Shown here: one piece after another, positions 7,319 to 14,259 of the stretch
Numbering within the stretch: position 1 is the first letter of the stretch
Layout of the letters: every line of letters begins with the position of its first letter
NCBI RefSeq assembly: GCF_943913695.1
Contig: NZ_CALTZE010000083.1
Span: 1-17,703, forward strand
Length of the DNA: 17,703 bases
Reading direction: 5' to 3'
From: an uncultured Marmoricola sp.
GTDB lineage: Bacteria > Actinomycetota > Actinomycetes > Propionibacteriales > Nocardioidaceae
Notes under the pieces: generated by a model
Told to the model about the DNA's origin: nothing
Databases searched by the model: none
The model's input: the letters and a program-made list of their open reading frames with translations, nothing else
Program-made: the position numbers and the translations under genes

Positions 7319-8257
7319 GTGCCCGAGCCCGCCGACGAGCCCGCCGTGCTCGTCGAAGGTCTGCGGATGACCTACGGCGAGACGGTCGCCGTCGACGGCC
7401 TCGACCTGCGCGTCGAGCGCGGCACCATCAGCGCGGTGCTCGGGCCCAACGGCGCGGGCAAGACCACCACCCTCGAGACCTGCGAGGGCTACCGCGCTGC
7501 CCAGCAGGGCAGCGTGCGGGTGCTGGGCCTTGACCCCCAGCGCCAGCGGCGCGCCCTGCTCCCCCGGATCGGCGTGATGCTGCAGGAGGGCGGCGCCTGG
7601 AGCGGCGTGCGCGCGACCGAGATGCTGCGCCACGTCGCCGCCCTGCACGCACACCCCCTCGACGTCGACGCGCTGGCCGAGCGCCTCGGGCTCGAGGGCT
7701 GCGGCCGCACGCCCTACCGACGGCTCTCCGGCGGGCAGCAGCAACGGCTCAAGCTCGCGCTGGCGATCGTGGGTCGCCCCGAGCTGGTCTTCGTCGACGA
7801 GCCGAGCTCCGGCCTCGACCCGGCAGCGCGCCGTACGACGTGGGAGCTGCTGGCCGACCTCCGCACCGCCGGTGCGAGCGTGGTGCTGACCACGCACTAC
7901 ATGGAGGAGGCCGAGCGACTGGCCGACCAGGTGCACGTCATCGACCGCGGGCGGGTGATCGCGTGCGGCACGCCGGCGGAGCTGACCCACGGAGGCACCT
8001 CCACCATCCGGCTCGTGGTCACCAAGCCCTTCCCGCCCGGGTCCCCGGAGTCGCTGCAGCGCGCCCTCGGGCACCCCATGGACGTCGTGACGATCAACGA
8101 GGTGAGCCTGCTGATCACCGGCCCCGCCGACAGCACCACCCTGGCCACCGTCTCCGCGTGGTGCGAGCAGCAGGGAGTGCTCCCGGAGTCGCTGCACCTG
8201 GGGCAGCGCACCCTGGAGGACGTCTTCCTCGAGCTGACCGGCAGGGGGCTCGCGTGA
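7319..8257 (+). CDS. ABC transporter ATP-binding protein (ABC-2 / drug-export type)
   Basis: The product is 312 residues. Walker A is GPNGAGKTT (42-50), the Q-loop is near Q89, the signature is LSGGQ (136-140), Walker B is VFVDEP (157-162) and the switch histidine is H193 in LTTHYMEEAERLAD. About 85 residues follow the nucleotide-binding domain, as is common in DrrA/CcmA-like exporters. The start is GTG at 7319, with a -10-like TAGACT just upstream and no ribosome binding site. It overlaps the permease gene as GTGA, so the two form one transporter. An ABC pair next to ctaA recurs in actinobacteria as far as I recall. The substrate is unknown; a role in heme or cytochrome assembly is inferred from position. 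Confidence 0.93.
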   Translation: MPEPADEPAVLVEGLRMTYGETVAVDGLDLRVERGTISAVLGPNGAGKTTTLETCEGYRAAQQGSVRVLGLDPQRQRRALLPRIGVMLQEGGAWSGVRATEMLRHVAALHAHPLDVDALAERLGLEGCGRTPYRRLSGGQQQRLKLALAIVGRPELVFVDEPSSGLDPAARRTTWELLADLRTAGASVVLTTHYMEEAERLADQVHVIDRGRVIACGTPAELTHGGTSTIRLVVTKPFPPGSPESLQRALGHPMDVVTINEVSLLITGPADSTTLATVSAWCEQQGVLPESLHLGQRTLEDVFLELTGRGLA

Positions 8258-9018
8258 GCCTCGACCTGACCCCGCGTCCGGGCGCCGCGCCGCTCGCGCG
8301 CCAGGTGGCCGCCCAGGCCCGCATGGAGGCGCGGCTGATGCTGCGCAACGGCGAGCAGCTGCTGATCGCCCTGGTGATCCCGGTGCTGGTGCTCGTCGGT
8401 GGCGTGCTCGCCGCCGACCGGGTCGACCTGGACCTGGGCCGCTCGCCCGTCGACGCGCTGACTCCCGGAGTGCTCGCCCTCGCCGTGATGTCCACGGCCT
8501 TCACCTCACTGGCGATCGCCACCGGCTTCGAGCGCCGCTACCACGTCATCAAGCGGCTGGGGGCCAGCCCGCTCCCCCGGCTCGGGCTGCTGCTCGGCAA
8601 GGTGACCGCACTGCTCGCGGTGCAGCTCGTGCAGCTCGTCGTCGTCGCCGGGCTCGCGCTGCTGCTCGGCTGGCGGCCCGACCTCTCGCTGCCCGGCGCC
8701 GCGCTCGCGATCGTGCTCGGCACCTCCGCGTTCGCCGCGCTCGGCCTGCTCCTGGCCGGCGTGCTGCGCGCCGAGGCGACGCTCGCGGTGGCCAACCTCG
8801 TCTACCTGCTGCTGCTCACCGGCGGCGCCGTCGTGCTCCCGGCCGAGCAGTACGGCGCCTTCGGACCGGTCGCCTCGCTGCTGCCCTCCGGCGCCCTCGG
8901 CGAGGCGATGCGCGCGGGGTGCTGGGACGGCGCCGTGGCCTGGACACCCCTGCTCGTGCTGGCCGCCTGGGCCGCGGTGGCGGCCGCGCTGACCGCGAGG
9001 ACCTTCCGATGGGACTGA
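8254..9018 (+). CDS. ABC-2 type transporter permease
   Basis: The product is 254 residues and carries about six hydrophobic segments, near 36-54, 71-91, 111-139, 147-170, 174-194 and 231-248. The cytoplasmic loop FERRYHVIKRLGASPLPR (92-109) is the usual coupling segment of ABC-2 exporters between the second and third helices. The GTG at 8254 overlaps the ATPase stop as GTGA, so translation is probably coupled. The 3' end overlaps ctaA by 10 bases. It should pair with the upstream ATPase as an inner-membrane exporter, dimeric or with each subunit doubled. The substrate cannot be read from the sequence. Confidence 0.9.
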   Translation: MSLDLTPRPGAAPLARQVAAQARMEARLMLRNGEQLLIALVIPVLVLVGGVLAADRVDLDLGRSPVDALTPGVLALAVMSTAFTSLAIATGFERRYHVIKRLGASPLPRLGLLLGKVTALLAVQLVQLVVVAGLALLLGWRPDLSLPGAALAIVLGTSAFAALGLLLAGVLRAEATLAVANLVYLLLLTGGAVVLPAEQYGAFGPVASLLPSGALGEAMRAGCWDGAVAWTPLLVLAAWAAVAAALTARTFRWD

Positions 9019-9923
9019 GCCGCGACCTCTCGACCTACGGCGACCGCGCCTGGCTGGTGCGGCTGGCCTGGGCCACGCTGGTGGCCAACATCGGCATCGT
9101 CGTCACCGGGGGCGCCGTACGCCTGACCGGGTCGGGGCTCGGGTGCCCGACGTGGCCGCGCTGCACCGAGCAGTCCTACGTCCCGCACCGCGCGATGGGC
9201 ATCCACGGGGCCATCGAGTTCGGCAACCGCATGCTCACCTTCGTGCTCGTGGCCGTGGCCGTGGCCACCTTCGTCACCGCCTGGCAGTCGGGGCGCCGCG
9301 ACCTGCGGCTGATGGCGCTGATCCTCGCGCTCGGGGTGCCGGGCCAGGCGCTGGTGGGCGGCGTCACCGTGCTCACCGAGCTCAACCCCTGGATCGTCTC
9401 GCTGCACCTGCTGCTCTCGCTGGCCATGATCAGCCTGGCGGTGCTCTACCGCTGGCGCATCGACCGCCCGGCCCCCGCGGCACCCAGCGGGCCGCGTGCC
9501 CTGCGCGCGCTGGCCTGGACGACGTACGCCGTCTCGTGGGTCACGCTCTACGTCGGCACGGTCGTCACGGGGGCCGGTCCCCACGCGGGCGACCTCGACT
9601 CGCGCCGCAACGGGCTCGACCCGCGCGGGCTCGCGCAGCTGCACGCCGACGCGGTCTTCCTCTACGTCGGGCTCGCGGTGGGTCTGCTGCTGGCGGTGAT
9701 CGCCGTCGGCGCCGGCCGCGGGCCCAGGCGCTCGGCGCAGGCGCTGGTGGTGGTGCTGCTGGCGCAGGGGACGGTCGGGTTCGTGCAGTACTTCACCGAC
9801 CTCCCGGAGCTCTTGGTCGGGCTGCACCTGCTCGGCGCGGCGGTGATCTCCGCGGTGGTCACGTGGGTGCTGCTGGAGGTGCGCGAGCACGCCGCACCCG
9901 AGGCGGTGCGGGTCGGGGCATAA
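9009..9923 (+). CDS. ctaA: Heme A synthase (COX15/CtaA family)
   Basis: The product is 304 residues with about eight membrane helices. It oxidises the C8 methyl of heme O to a formyl group, giving heme A for aa3-type cytochrome oxidase. Visible marks are GGAVRLTGSGLGCPTWPRC (34-52) with the extracellular cysteine pair C46/C52, the ExxNR segment IEFGNRML (69-76), and histidines H133, H212 and H273 in the later helices, matching the repeated heme-binding layout. In many homologues the first motif is ExxHR; here N73 stands at that histidine, with H66 nearby. The ATG at 9009 follows GAGGA (8997-9001). The gene overlaps the permease by 10 bases, so it is probably in the same transcript. Confidence 0.95.
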   Translation: MGLSRDLSTYGDRAWLVRLAWATLVANIGIVVTGGAVRLTGSGLGCPTWPRCTEQSYVPHRAMGIHGAIEFGNRMLTFVLVAVAVATFVTAWQSGRRDLRLMALILALGVPGQALVGGVTVLTELNPWIVSLHLLLSLAMISLAVLYRWRIDRPAPAAPSGPRALRALAWTTYAVSWVTLYVGTVVTGAGPHAGDLDSRRNGLDPRGLAQLHADAVFLYVGLAVGLLLAVIAVGAGRGPRRSAQALVVVLLAQGTVGFVQYFTDLPELLVGLHLLGAAVISAVVTWVLLEVREHAAPEAVRVGA

Positions 9924-9983
9924 CGCATCGACCACCCCCGCGGTTGTGAAAGCATCCCAGAGCACCTGACCCGGAGGAGCCCC

Positions 9984-10511
9984 ATGCCGCGCTCACGTCG
10001 CACGCTCGCTGCGCTGCCCGTGCTCGTGCTCCTGGCGCTCGCCGGCTGCGGGGGCGAGCCCGAGGCACTGGAGCCGCTGCCGCCTCCGGCGCCGGCCGAC
10101 CTCTGCGCGCTGCTGCCCGAGGACGCGGTGGGCGCCCTGAGCGGCACCGCGACCAGCGACGAGAGCGGCAACCCGACGGCCGCGTGCGCACTCCGCGGGC
10201 CCGGCAACGCCGCCGTGCTGGTCACGTGGCTGCAGCTCGAGGGCGAGCAGGAGGCCCTCGCCGCGCAGCAGAGCCAGTGCGCAAGCATCGACCGCACGAC
10301 GCTCCCCGAGCAGCAGGTGAGCGTCGAGGGAGCCGACGAGGCGTGCGCGGGCCGCGGCAGCGTCGGCGCCCGCGAGCGCGCCAGCCTCGTGGTGCGGCAG
10401 GGCGACGAGGTCGTGACCGTGCGCGCCACGCTCCCGGGCGGCCAGGACGCGCTGACGCGGGCCACCGCCCTCGCCTCCGGCCTGCTCGCGGAGCTCCCCC
10501 GCCCGGAGTGA
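9984..10511 (+). CDS. Small secreted lipoprotein, possibly DUF3558-like
   Basis: The product is 175 residues. The signal peptide has basic residues (RSRR), a hydrophobic core and the lipobox LALAGC, with C22 as the lipidated cysteine. The mature part holds four more cysteines (C41 in DLCALL, C68 in AACAL, C99, C121), so two disulfides are possible outside the cell. The DLCALLPEDAV start and spaced cysteines recall DUF3558-type actinobacterial lipoproteins, but the match is loose. GGAGGAG at 9973-9979 supports the ATG at 9984. It lies 60 bases after ctaA and faces ctaB. A role in oxidase assembly is only a positional guess, and I do not recognise the protein. Confidence 0.8.
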   Translation: MPRSRRTLAALPVLVLLALAGCGGEPEALEPLPPPAPADLCALLPEDAVGALSGTATSDESGNPTAACALRGPGNAAVLVTWLQLEGEQEALAAQQSQCASIDRTTLPEQQVSVEGADEACAGRGSVGARERASLVVRQGDEVVTVRATLPGGQDALTRATALASGLLAELPRPE

Positions 10512-10584
10512 GCCGGCCTCAGCGGGCGTCCGCGGCGCGGTCCGCGGGGTCGCCGGCGGGCTCGGTCCCCGCGAGGCGCGTCCC

Positions 10585-10675
10585 AGCGCCGTGACGCAGC
10601 GCCGTGACGCGGCGCCGTGACGCGGCGCCGTGACGCGGCGCCGTGACGCGGCGCCTTGACGCAGGGCCTTGACGC
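10585..10675. repeat. 13-bp minisatellite, seven units
   Basis: Seven contiguous 13-bp units start at 10585, 10598, 10611, 10624, 10637, 10650 and 10663. Units 3-5 are identical (GGCGCCGTGACGC). Units 1-2 differ at the first base. Unit 6 carries GCCTTGACGC, and unit 7 adds AGGG at its start. A decayed eighth unit follows to 10688. Each central unit carries the palindrome GGCGCC, so any two can pair. Thirteen is not a multiple of three, which argues against a coding role. Confidence 0.93.
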
Positions 10676-10679
10676 AGGG

Positions 10680-10696
10680 CCTCGATCAGGTCGAGG
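10680..10696. other. Short hairpin after the minisatellite
   Basis: CCTCGA and TCGAGG flank a TCAGG loop and form a perfect 6-bp stem. It sits about 97 bases past the ctaB stop on the minus strand. There is no run of T on either side, so terminator function is possible but unsupported. Confidence 0.35.
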
Positions 10697-10792
10697 CGGC
10701 GACGCACATCAGGGTGGCCGACCGCCGCGGCACGCGGTGGAGGCCGCTCACCGGGTCGGCGTGGCGTGGTGGCGCGGTTGGTCGCGCTCGGT

Positions 10793-11785
10793 CTAGCCGA
10801 ACAGGATCGGGTCGAGCGCGACGGCCACGAAGAGCAGCGAGAGATACATGTTGGACCAGTGGAAGAGCCGCATCGGCCGCACCACGCGGAGCTCGTCGCT
10901 GCCGCGCGAGCGCCGCCACATCAGGTGTGCCTCGACCAGGAACGCGGCGCCGAGCACGGCCGCGACCACGGGGTAGACCAGCCCGGTGCCGGCCACCGGC
11001 CACAGCAGCATCGAGGTGAGTACGGTCACCCAGGTGTAGGCCACGACCTGGCGGGCCACGCCCTCGGCGTCCTTGACCACCGGCAGCATCGGCACGTCGA
11101 CCCGGGCGTAGTCCTCGCGGTAGCGCATCGCCAGCGCCCAGGTGTGCGGCGGCGTCCAGAAGAACACGACGAGGAAGAGCACGAACGGCGTCCAAGCCAG
11201 CTCGCCGGTCACGGCCGTCCAGCCGATCAACGTCGGGAAGCAGCCCGCGATACCGCCCCACACGACGTTCTGCGTCGTACGCCGCTTGAGCAGCATGGTG
11301 TAGCCGAAGAGGTAGAACGCGCACGCGGCCAGCGAGAGCCCGGCCGAGAGCCAGTTGACGAGGGTGCCGAGCACGAGCGTGGAGCCGACCAGCAGCACCA
11401 GGCCGAAGACCAGCGCCGCCCGCGGCGTGACGATGTGGCGCGGCAGCGCCCGGCGACGGGTGCGCCGCATCTGCTCGTCGATGTCGCGGTCGTAGACGCA
11501 GTTCAGCGCGTTGGCCGCGCCTGCGGAGAGGGTGCCGCCGACGACGGTGGCGACCACGAGCCCCAGCGGCGGCACGCCGCGCTGGGCGGCGAACATCACC
11601 GGCACGGTGGTCAGCAGCAGCAGCTCGATGACGCGCGGCTTGGTCAGGCCGACGTAGGCCGCCACGACGTCGAGCGCGCGCGGGCGCTGCGCCTCGCGCC
11701 GGGAGCCTCCGGCGGAGCCCGCCTCGTGAGCCGACCCCGCGGGCACGGGGGGCTGGGGCTGCACCCCGGAGTTGAGCGCCGTCAT
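10793..11785 (-). CDS. ctaB: Protoheme IX farnesyltransferase (heme O synthase)
   Basis: The product is 330 residues, a membrane prenyltransferase of the UbiA family with about nine hydrophobic helices. It adds a farnesyl group to heme B, giving heme O, which CtaA then converts to heme A. The first Asp-rich motif is NCVYDRDIDEQMRRT, with N95, D99 and D103. The second conserved block is YTMLLKRRTTQNVVWGGIAGCFPTLIGW (162-189), followed by FFWTPPHTWALAMRYREDY. The first 35 or so residues are a polar, Ala/Gly/Pro-rich extension. The ATG at 11785 was preferred to an in-frame GTG at 11800; only a weak GGGGACG precedes the ATG. The gene is divergent from tkt and convergent with the lipoprotein. Confidence 0.95.
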   Translation of the reverse strand: MTALNSGVQPQPPVPAGSAHEAGSAGGSRREAQRPRALDVVAAYVGLTKPRVIELLLLTTVPVMFAAQRGVPPLGLVVATVVGGTLSAGAANALNCVYDRDIDEQMRRTRRRALPRHIVTPRAALVFGLVLLVGSTLVLGTLVNWLSAGLSLAACAFYLFGYTMLLKRRTTQNVVWGGIAGCFPTLIGWTAVTGELAWTPFVLFLVVFFWTPPHTWALAMRYREDYARVDVPMLPVVKDAEGVARQVVAYTWVTVLTSMLLWPVAGTGLVYPVVAAVLGAAFLVEAHLMWRRSRGSDELRVVRPMRLFHWSNMYLSLLFVAVALDPILFG

Positions 11786-11870
11786 GTGACGTCCCCGCAC
11801 CGCGGGCGCGCGGTGCGCGCACGGTCGCGTCGGATGCTCACGGGGCTGCGGCCTCTCCTTCGAGATGCCC

Positions 11871-11899
11871 AGGCTGGAGTCAGGCTGGAGTCAGGCTGG
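11871..11899. repeat. 11-bp tandem repeat, about 2.6 units
   Basis: The unit AGGCTGGAGTC occurs twice in full and is followed by AGGCTGG. It lies in the untranslated spacer about 90 bases upstream of ctaB. No function is apparent. Confidence 0.85.
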
Positions 11900-12045
11900 C
11901 GGTCGGTGCTCCGGTCGGGCCTGGGCCCGGTGGAGCCGGTGCGCGAGCACCGATCGGGTACTCAGCACGAGTGAGTCTAACGGGGTCCGCCCCGGGGTCC
12001 GAACCCCCTGGCCGATCCGGGGCCCGGGGTCGCCACGGGCCGTGC

Positions 12046-12075
12046 GTGACCCGTGTCGGCGCTCCGCACTAGGCT
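12046..12075 (+). promoter_or_regulatory. Candidate tkt operon promoter
   Basis: GTGACC (12046-12051) resembles the actinobacterial -35 box TTGAC. After an 18-base spacer comes TAGGCT (12070-12075), a TANNNT -10 box. Transcription would start near 12082, one or two bases before an ATG at 12084. There is no other good box pair within the last 80 bases before tkt. Confidence 0.45.
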
Positions 12076-12083
12076 CGAACCGC

Positions 12084-12119
12084 ATGCCCACGATCCAGGA
12101 GGACCCGCTGTGCCCGTGA
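12084..12119 (+). CDS. Possible 11-codon upstream ORF overlapping tkt
   Basis: The frame reads MPTIQEDPLCP and then TGA. It begins where the proposed promoter would start transcription, so it would be leaderless or nearly so. It contains the tkt Shine-Dalgarno AGGAGGA (12097-12103) and overlaps the first 10 bases of tkt in another frame. Ribosomes reading it would cover and then leave the tkt start, which could couple or tune tkt translation. No homology can be claimed, and such short frames arise by chance. Confidence 0.3.
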   Translation: MPTIQEDPLCP

Positions 12120-14209
12120 CCGAGACCCTCGACTGGGACGAGCTCGACGACAAGGCCGTCGACACCGTCCGCGCGCTCGCCATGGACGCGGTGCAGAAGG
12201 TCGGCAACGGCCACCCCGGCACCGCGATGAGCCTGGCGCCCGCGGCCTACCTGCTCTTCCAGAAGGTCATGCGCCACGACCCCGCCGACCCGGAGTGGAC
12301 CGCCCGCGACCGGTTCGTGCTGTCGGCCGGCCACTCCAGCCTCACCCTCTACATCCAGCTCTACCTCGGCGGCTTCGGCCTGGAGCTGGAGGACCTCAAG
12401 GCGCTGCGCACCTGGGGCAGCAAGACCCCCGGCCACCCGGAGTACGGCCACACCGCCGGGGTGGAGATCACCACCGGGCCGCTCGGCCAGGGCATCGGCA
12501 ACGCGGTCGGCATGGCCATGGCCGCCCGCCGTCAGGTCGGGCTGCTCGACCCGGGCGCCGTGCCCGGTCCGTCGCTCTTCGACCACCACGTCTACTGCAT
12601 CGCCAGCGACGGCGACATCGAGGAGGGCGTCTCCTCCGAGGCCTCCTCGATCGCCGGCACGCAGAACCTCGGCAACCTCACCCTGATCTACGACGAGAAC
12701 AAGATCTCGATCGAGGACGACACCGACATCGCCTTGTCCGAAGACGTCGCCGCGCGCTACGCGGCGTACGGCTGGCACGTGCAGGTCGTCGACTGGACCA
12801 ACGGCGGCAAGGGCTACGAGGAGGACGTGCAGGGGCTCTTCGACGCGCTGAAGGCGGCCGAAGAGGTCACCGACCAGCCCAGCATCATCGTGCTCCGCAC
12901 GATCATCGCCTGGCCGGCGCCCAACGCGCAGAACACCGGCAAGGCGCACGGCTCGGCCCTCGGCGAGGAGGAGGTGCGCGCCACCAAGGAGCTGATGGGC
13001 TTCGACCCCGAGCTCACCTTCGAGGTCGACCCCGACGTGCTCGAGCGCACCCGGAGCCTGCGCGAGCGCGGCGCCGCCTGGGGAGCCGAGTGGGACGAGC
13101 GCTACGCCGCCTGGGCGCAGGCCAACCCCGAGCACGACGCCCTGCTGCACCGGCTCAAGCAGCGCGAGCTGCCGCAGGGCTGGGCCGACGACCTGCCCAC
13201 CTTCGAGGCCGACGAGAAGGGCGTGGCCACCCGCAAGGCCTCGGGCGCCGTGATCAACGCGCTCGCCAAGACCCTGCCGGAGCTCTGGGGTGGCTCGGCC
13301 GACCTCGCGGAGTCCAACAACACCACGATCGAGGGCGCGAAGTCGTTCGTCCCCGCGGAGCGCTCGACCGACATGTGGGAGGGCGACCCCTACGCCGGCC
13401 GCGTGCTGCACTTCGGCATCCGCGAGCACGGCATGGGCGCGATCCTCAACGGCATCACCGCCCACGGCGGCACGCGTGTCTTCGGGGCGACCTTCCTCAC
13501 CTTCAGCGACTACATGCGCCCCTCGGTGCGCCTGGCGACGCTGATGCACCTGCCCGTCACCTACGTCTGGACCCACGACTCCATCGGGCTCGGGGAGGAC
13601 GGACCGACCCACCAGCCGGTGGAGCACCTCGCCGCCCTGCGCGCGATCCCCGGCCTCGACGTGGTGCGTCCCGCCGACGCCAACGAGGTCACCGCCTGCT
13701 GGAAGACGGTGATGGGCCACGTCGACCACCCGGCGGGCCTGGTCCTCTCGCGCCAGAACCTGCCCGTCTTCCCCCGCGGCGAGGACGGCTACGCCACGAC
13801 CGAGGAGGTCTGGCGAGGCGGCTACACGCTGCTCGGCACCGAGGGCACCCCCGACGTGATCCTCATCGCCACCGGGTCCGAGGTGCAGCTGGCGGTCCAG
13901 GCCCGCGAGCTGCTCGCCGCCAAGGACATCGCCGCGAGCGTCGTCTCGATGCCGTGCCGGGAGTGGTTCGACGCCCAGGACGACGCCTACCGCGAGCGGG
14001 TGCTGCCCCCGGTCGTCAAGGCGCGCGTCTCGGTCGAGGCCGGCATCGCCCTGGGGTGGCGCGAGCTCGTGGGCGACCACGGCCGCACCGTCTCCCTCGA
14101 GCACTACGGCGCCTCGGCCGACTACCAGCGCATCTACACCGAGTTCGGCATCACGGCCCAGGCCGTCGCCGACGCAGCCGAGGACAGCCTGCGCACCGTC
14201 ACCGGCTGA
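12110..14209 (+). CDS. tkt: Transketolase
   Basis: The product is 699 residues, full length for the family. It moves two-carbon ketol units between sugar phosphates in the non-oxidative pentose phosphate pathway, using thiamine diphosphate. Visible marks are GNGHPGTAMSLAP (32-44), LSAGHSS (71-77), GPLGQGIGNAVGMA (123-136), the cofactor-binding segment SDGDIEEGVSSEASSIAG (166-183) ending in IYDENKISIEDDT, and FGIREHGMGAI with the catalytic glutamate near residue 439. The GTG at 12110 has AGGAGGA at 12097-12103, six bases away; a second GTG lies two codons later. The frame is open back to 12053, but that part has no ribosome binding site. It is the first gene of the sugar-phosphate operon, 50 bases before tal. 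Confidence 0.97.
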   Translation: MPVTETLDWDELDDKAVDTVRALAMDAVQKVGNGHPGTAMSLAPAAYLLFQKVMRHDPADPEWTARDRFVLSAGHSSLTLYIQLYLGGFGLELEDLKALRTWGSKTPGHPEYGHTAGVEITTGPLGQGIGNAVGMAMAARRQVGLLDPGAVPGPSLFDHHVYCIASDGDIEEGVSSEASSIAGTQNLGNLTLIYDENKISIEDDTDIALSEDVAARYAAYGWHVQVVDWTNGGKGYEEDVQGLFDALKAAEEVTDQPSIIVLRTIIAWPAPNAQNTGKAHGSALGEEEVRATKELMGFDPELTFEVDPDVLERTRSLRERGAAWGAEWDERYAAWAQANPEHDALLHRLKQRELPQGWADDLPTFEADEKGVATRKASGAVINALAKTLPELWGGSADLAESNNTTIEGAKSFVPAERSTDMWEGDPYAGRVLHFGIREHGMGAILNGITAHGGTRVFGATFLTFSDYMRPSVRLATLMHLPVTYVWTHDSIGLGEDGPTHQPVEHLAALRAIPGLDVVRPADANEVTACWKTVMGHVDHPAGLVLSRQNLPVFPRGEDGYATTEEVWRGGYTLLGTEGTPDVILIATGSEVQLAVQARELLAAKDIAASVVSMPCREWFDAQDDAYRERVLPPVVKARVSVEAGIALGWRELVGDHGRTVSLEHYGASADYQRIYTEFGITAQAVADAAEDSLRTVTG

Positions 14210-14259
14210 CCGACCACCGACCACCGGGCCCCCGCAGGCCCACACCCCGGGAGGAACCC

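Larger units (their letters stand above)
10512..10792. other. Convergent intergenic region, lipoprotein to ctaB
   Basis: These 281 bases lie between two gene 3' ends. From left to right they hold two CCGCGG-containing segments (about 10529-10550), the 13-bp minisatellite, a small hairpin CCTCGA-TCAGG-TCGAGG (10680-10696) and about 95 bases with no recognisable element. I see no T-rich tail for a classic intrinsic terminator on either strand. Many self-complementary GGCGCC and CCGCGG units could still fold in both transcripts. A minus-strand open frame of 62 codons (10519-10707) crosses the repeats and is not credible. Confidence 0.75.
11786..12109. other. Divergent spacer between ctaB and tkt
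   Basis: The 324 bases hold, from left to right: an SD-like AAGGAG on the minus strand (within 11852-11861) with a possible 19-codon frame that overlaps the ctaB start; an 11-bp tandem repeat (11871-11899); a minus-strand TAGACT (11974-11979) that could be a ctaB -10 box without a clear -35; a perfect GGGGT-CCGA-ACCCC hairpin (11994-12007); and the tkt promoter and upstream ORF described separately. The stretch 11900-11970 shows no recognisable element. Confidence 0.7.

Noticed and set aside
10585..10688. Possible CRISPR array
   Set aside because: The units are only 13 bp and directly adjacent with no spacers, so this is a minisatellite.
10519..10707. A 62-codon minus-strand frame through the minisatellite
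   Set aside because: A 13-bp unit cannot keep one peptide repeat in frame, there is no ribosome binding site, and the product is Arg/Ala-rich noise.
11786..11800. Alternative ctaB start at the GTG at 11800
   Set aside because: It adds five residues (MRGRH) with no ribosome binding site. The ATG at 11785 is simpler, though the choice is not certain.
11994..12007. GGGGT-CCGA-ACCCC hairpin as a terminator or riboswitch
   Set aside because: It has a short stem, no T-tract, and no surrounding conserved fold. Such hairpins are common in GC-rich spacers.
11891..14245. A 784-codon minus-strand open frame opposite tkt
   Set aside because: It is a shadow of transketolase codon bias. It has no domain-like sequence, no ribosome binding site, and runs through the promoter region.
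12295..14259. A long in-frame extension upstream of tal
   Set aside because: It reads tkt in the wrong frame and yields an Arg/Pro/Ala-rich product. tal has its own Shine-Dalgarno and a standard N-terminus at 14260.
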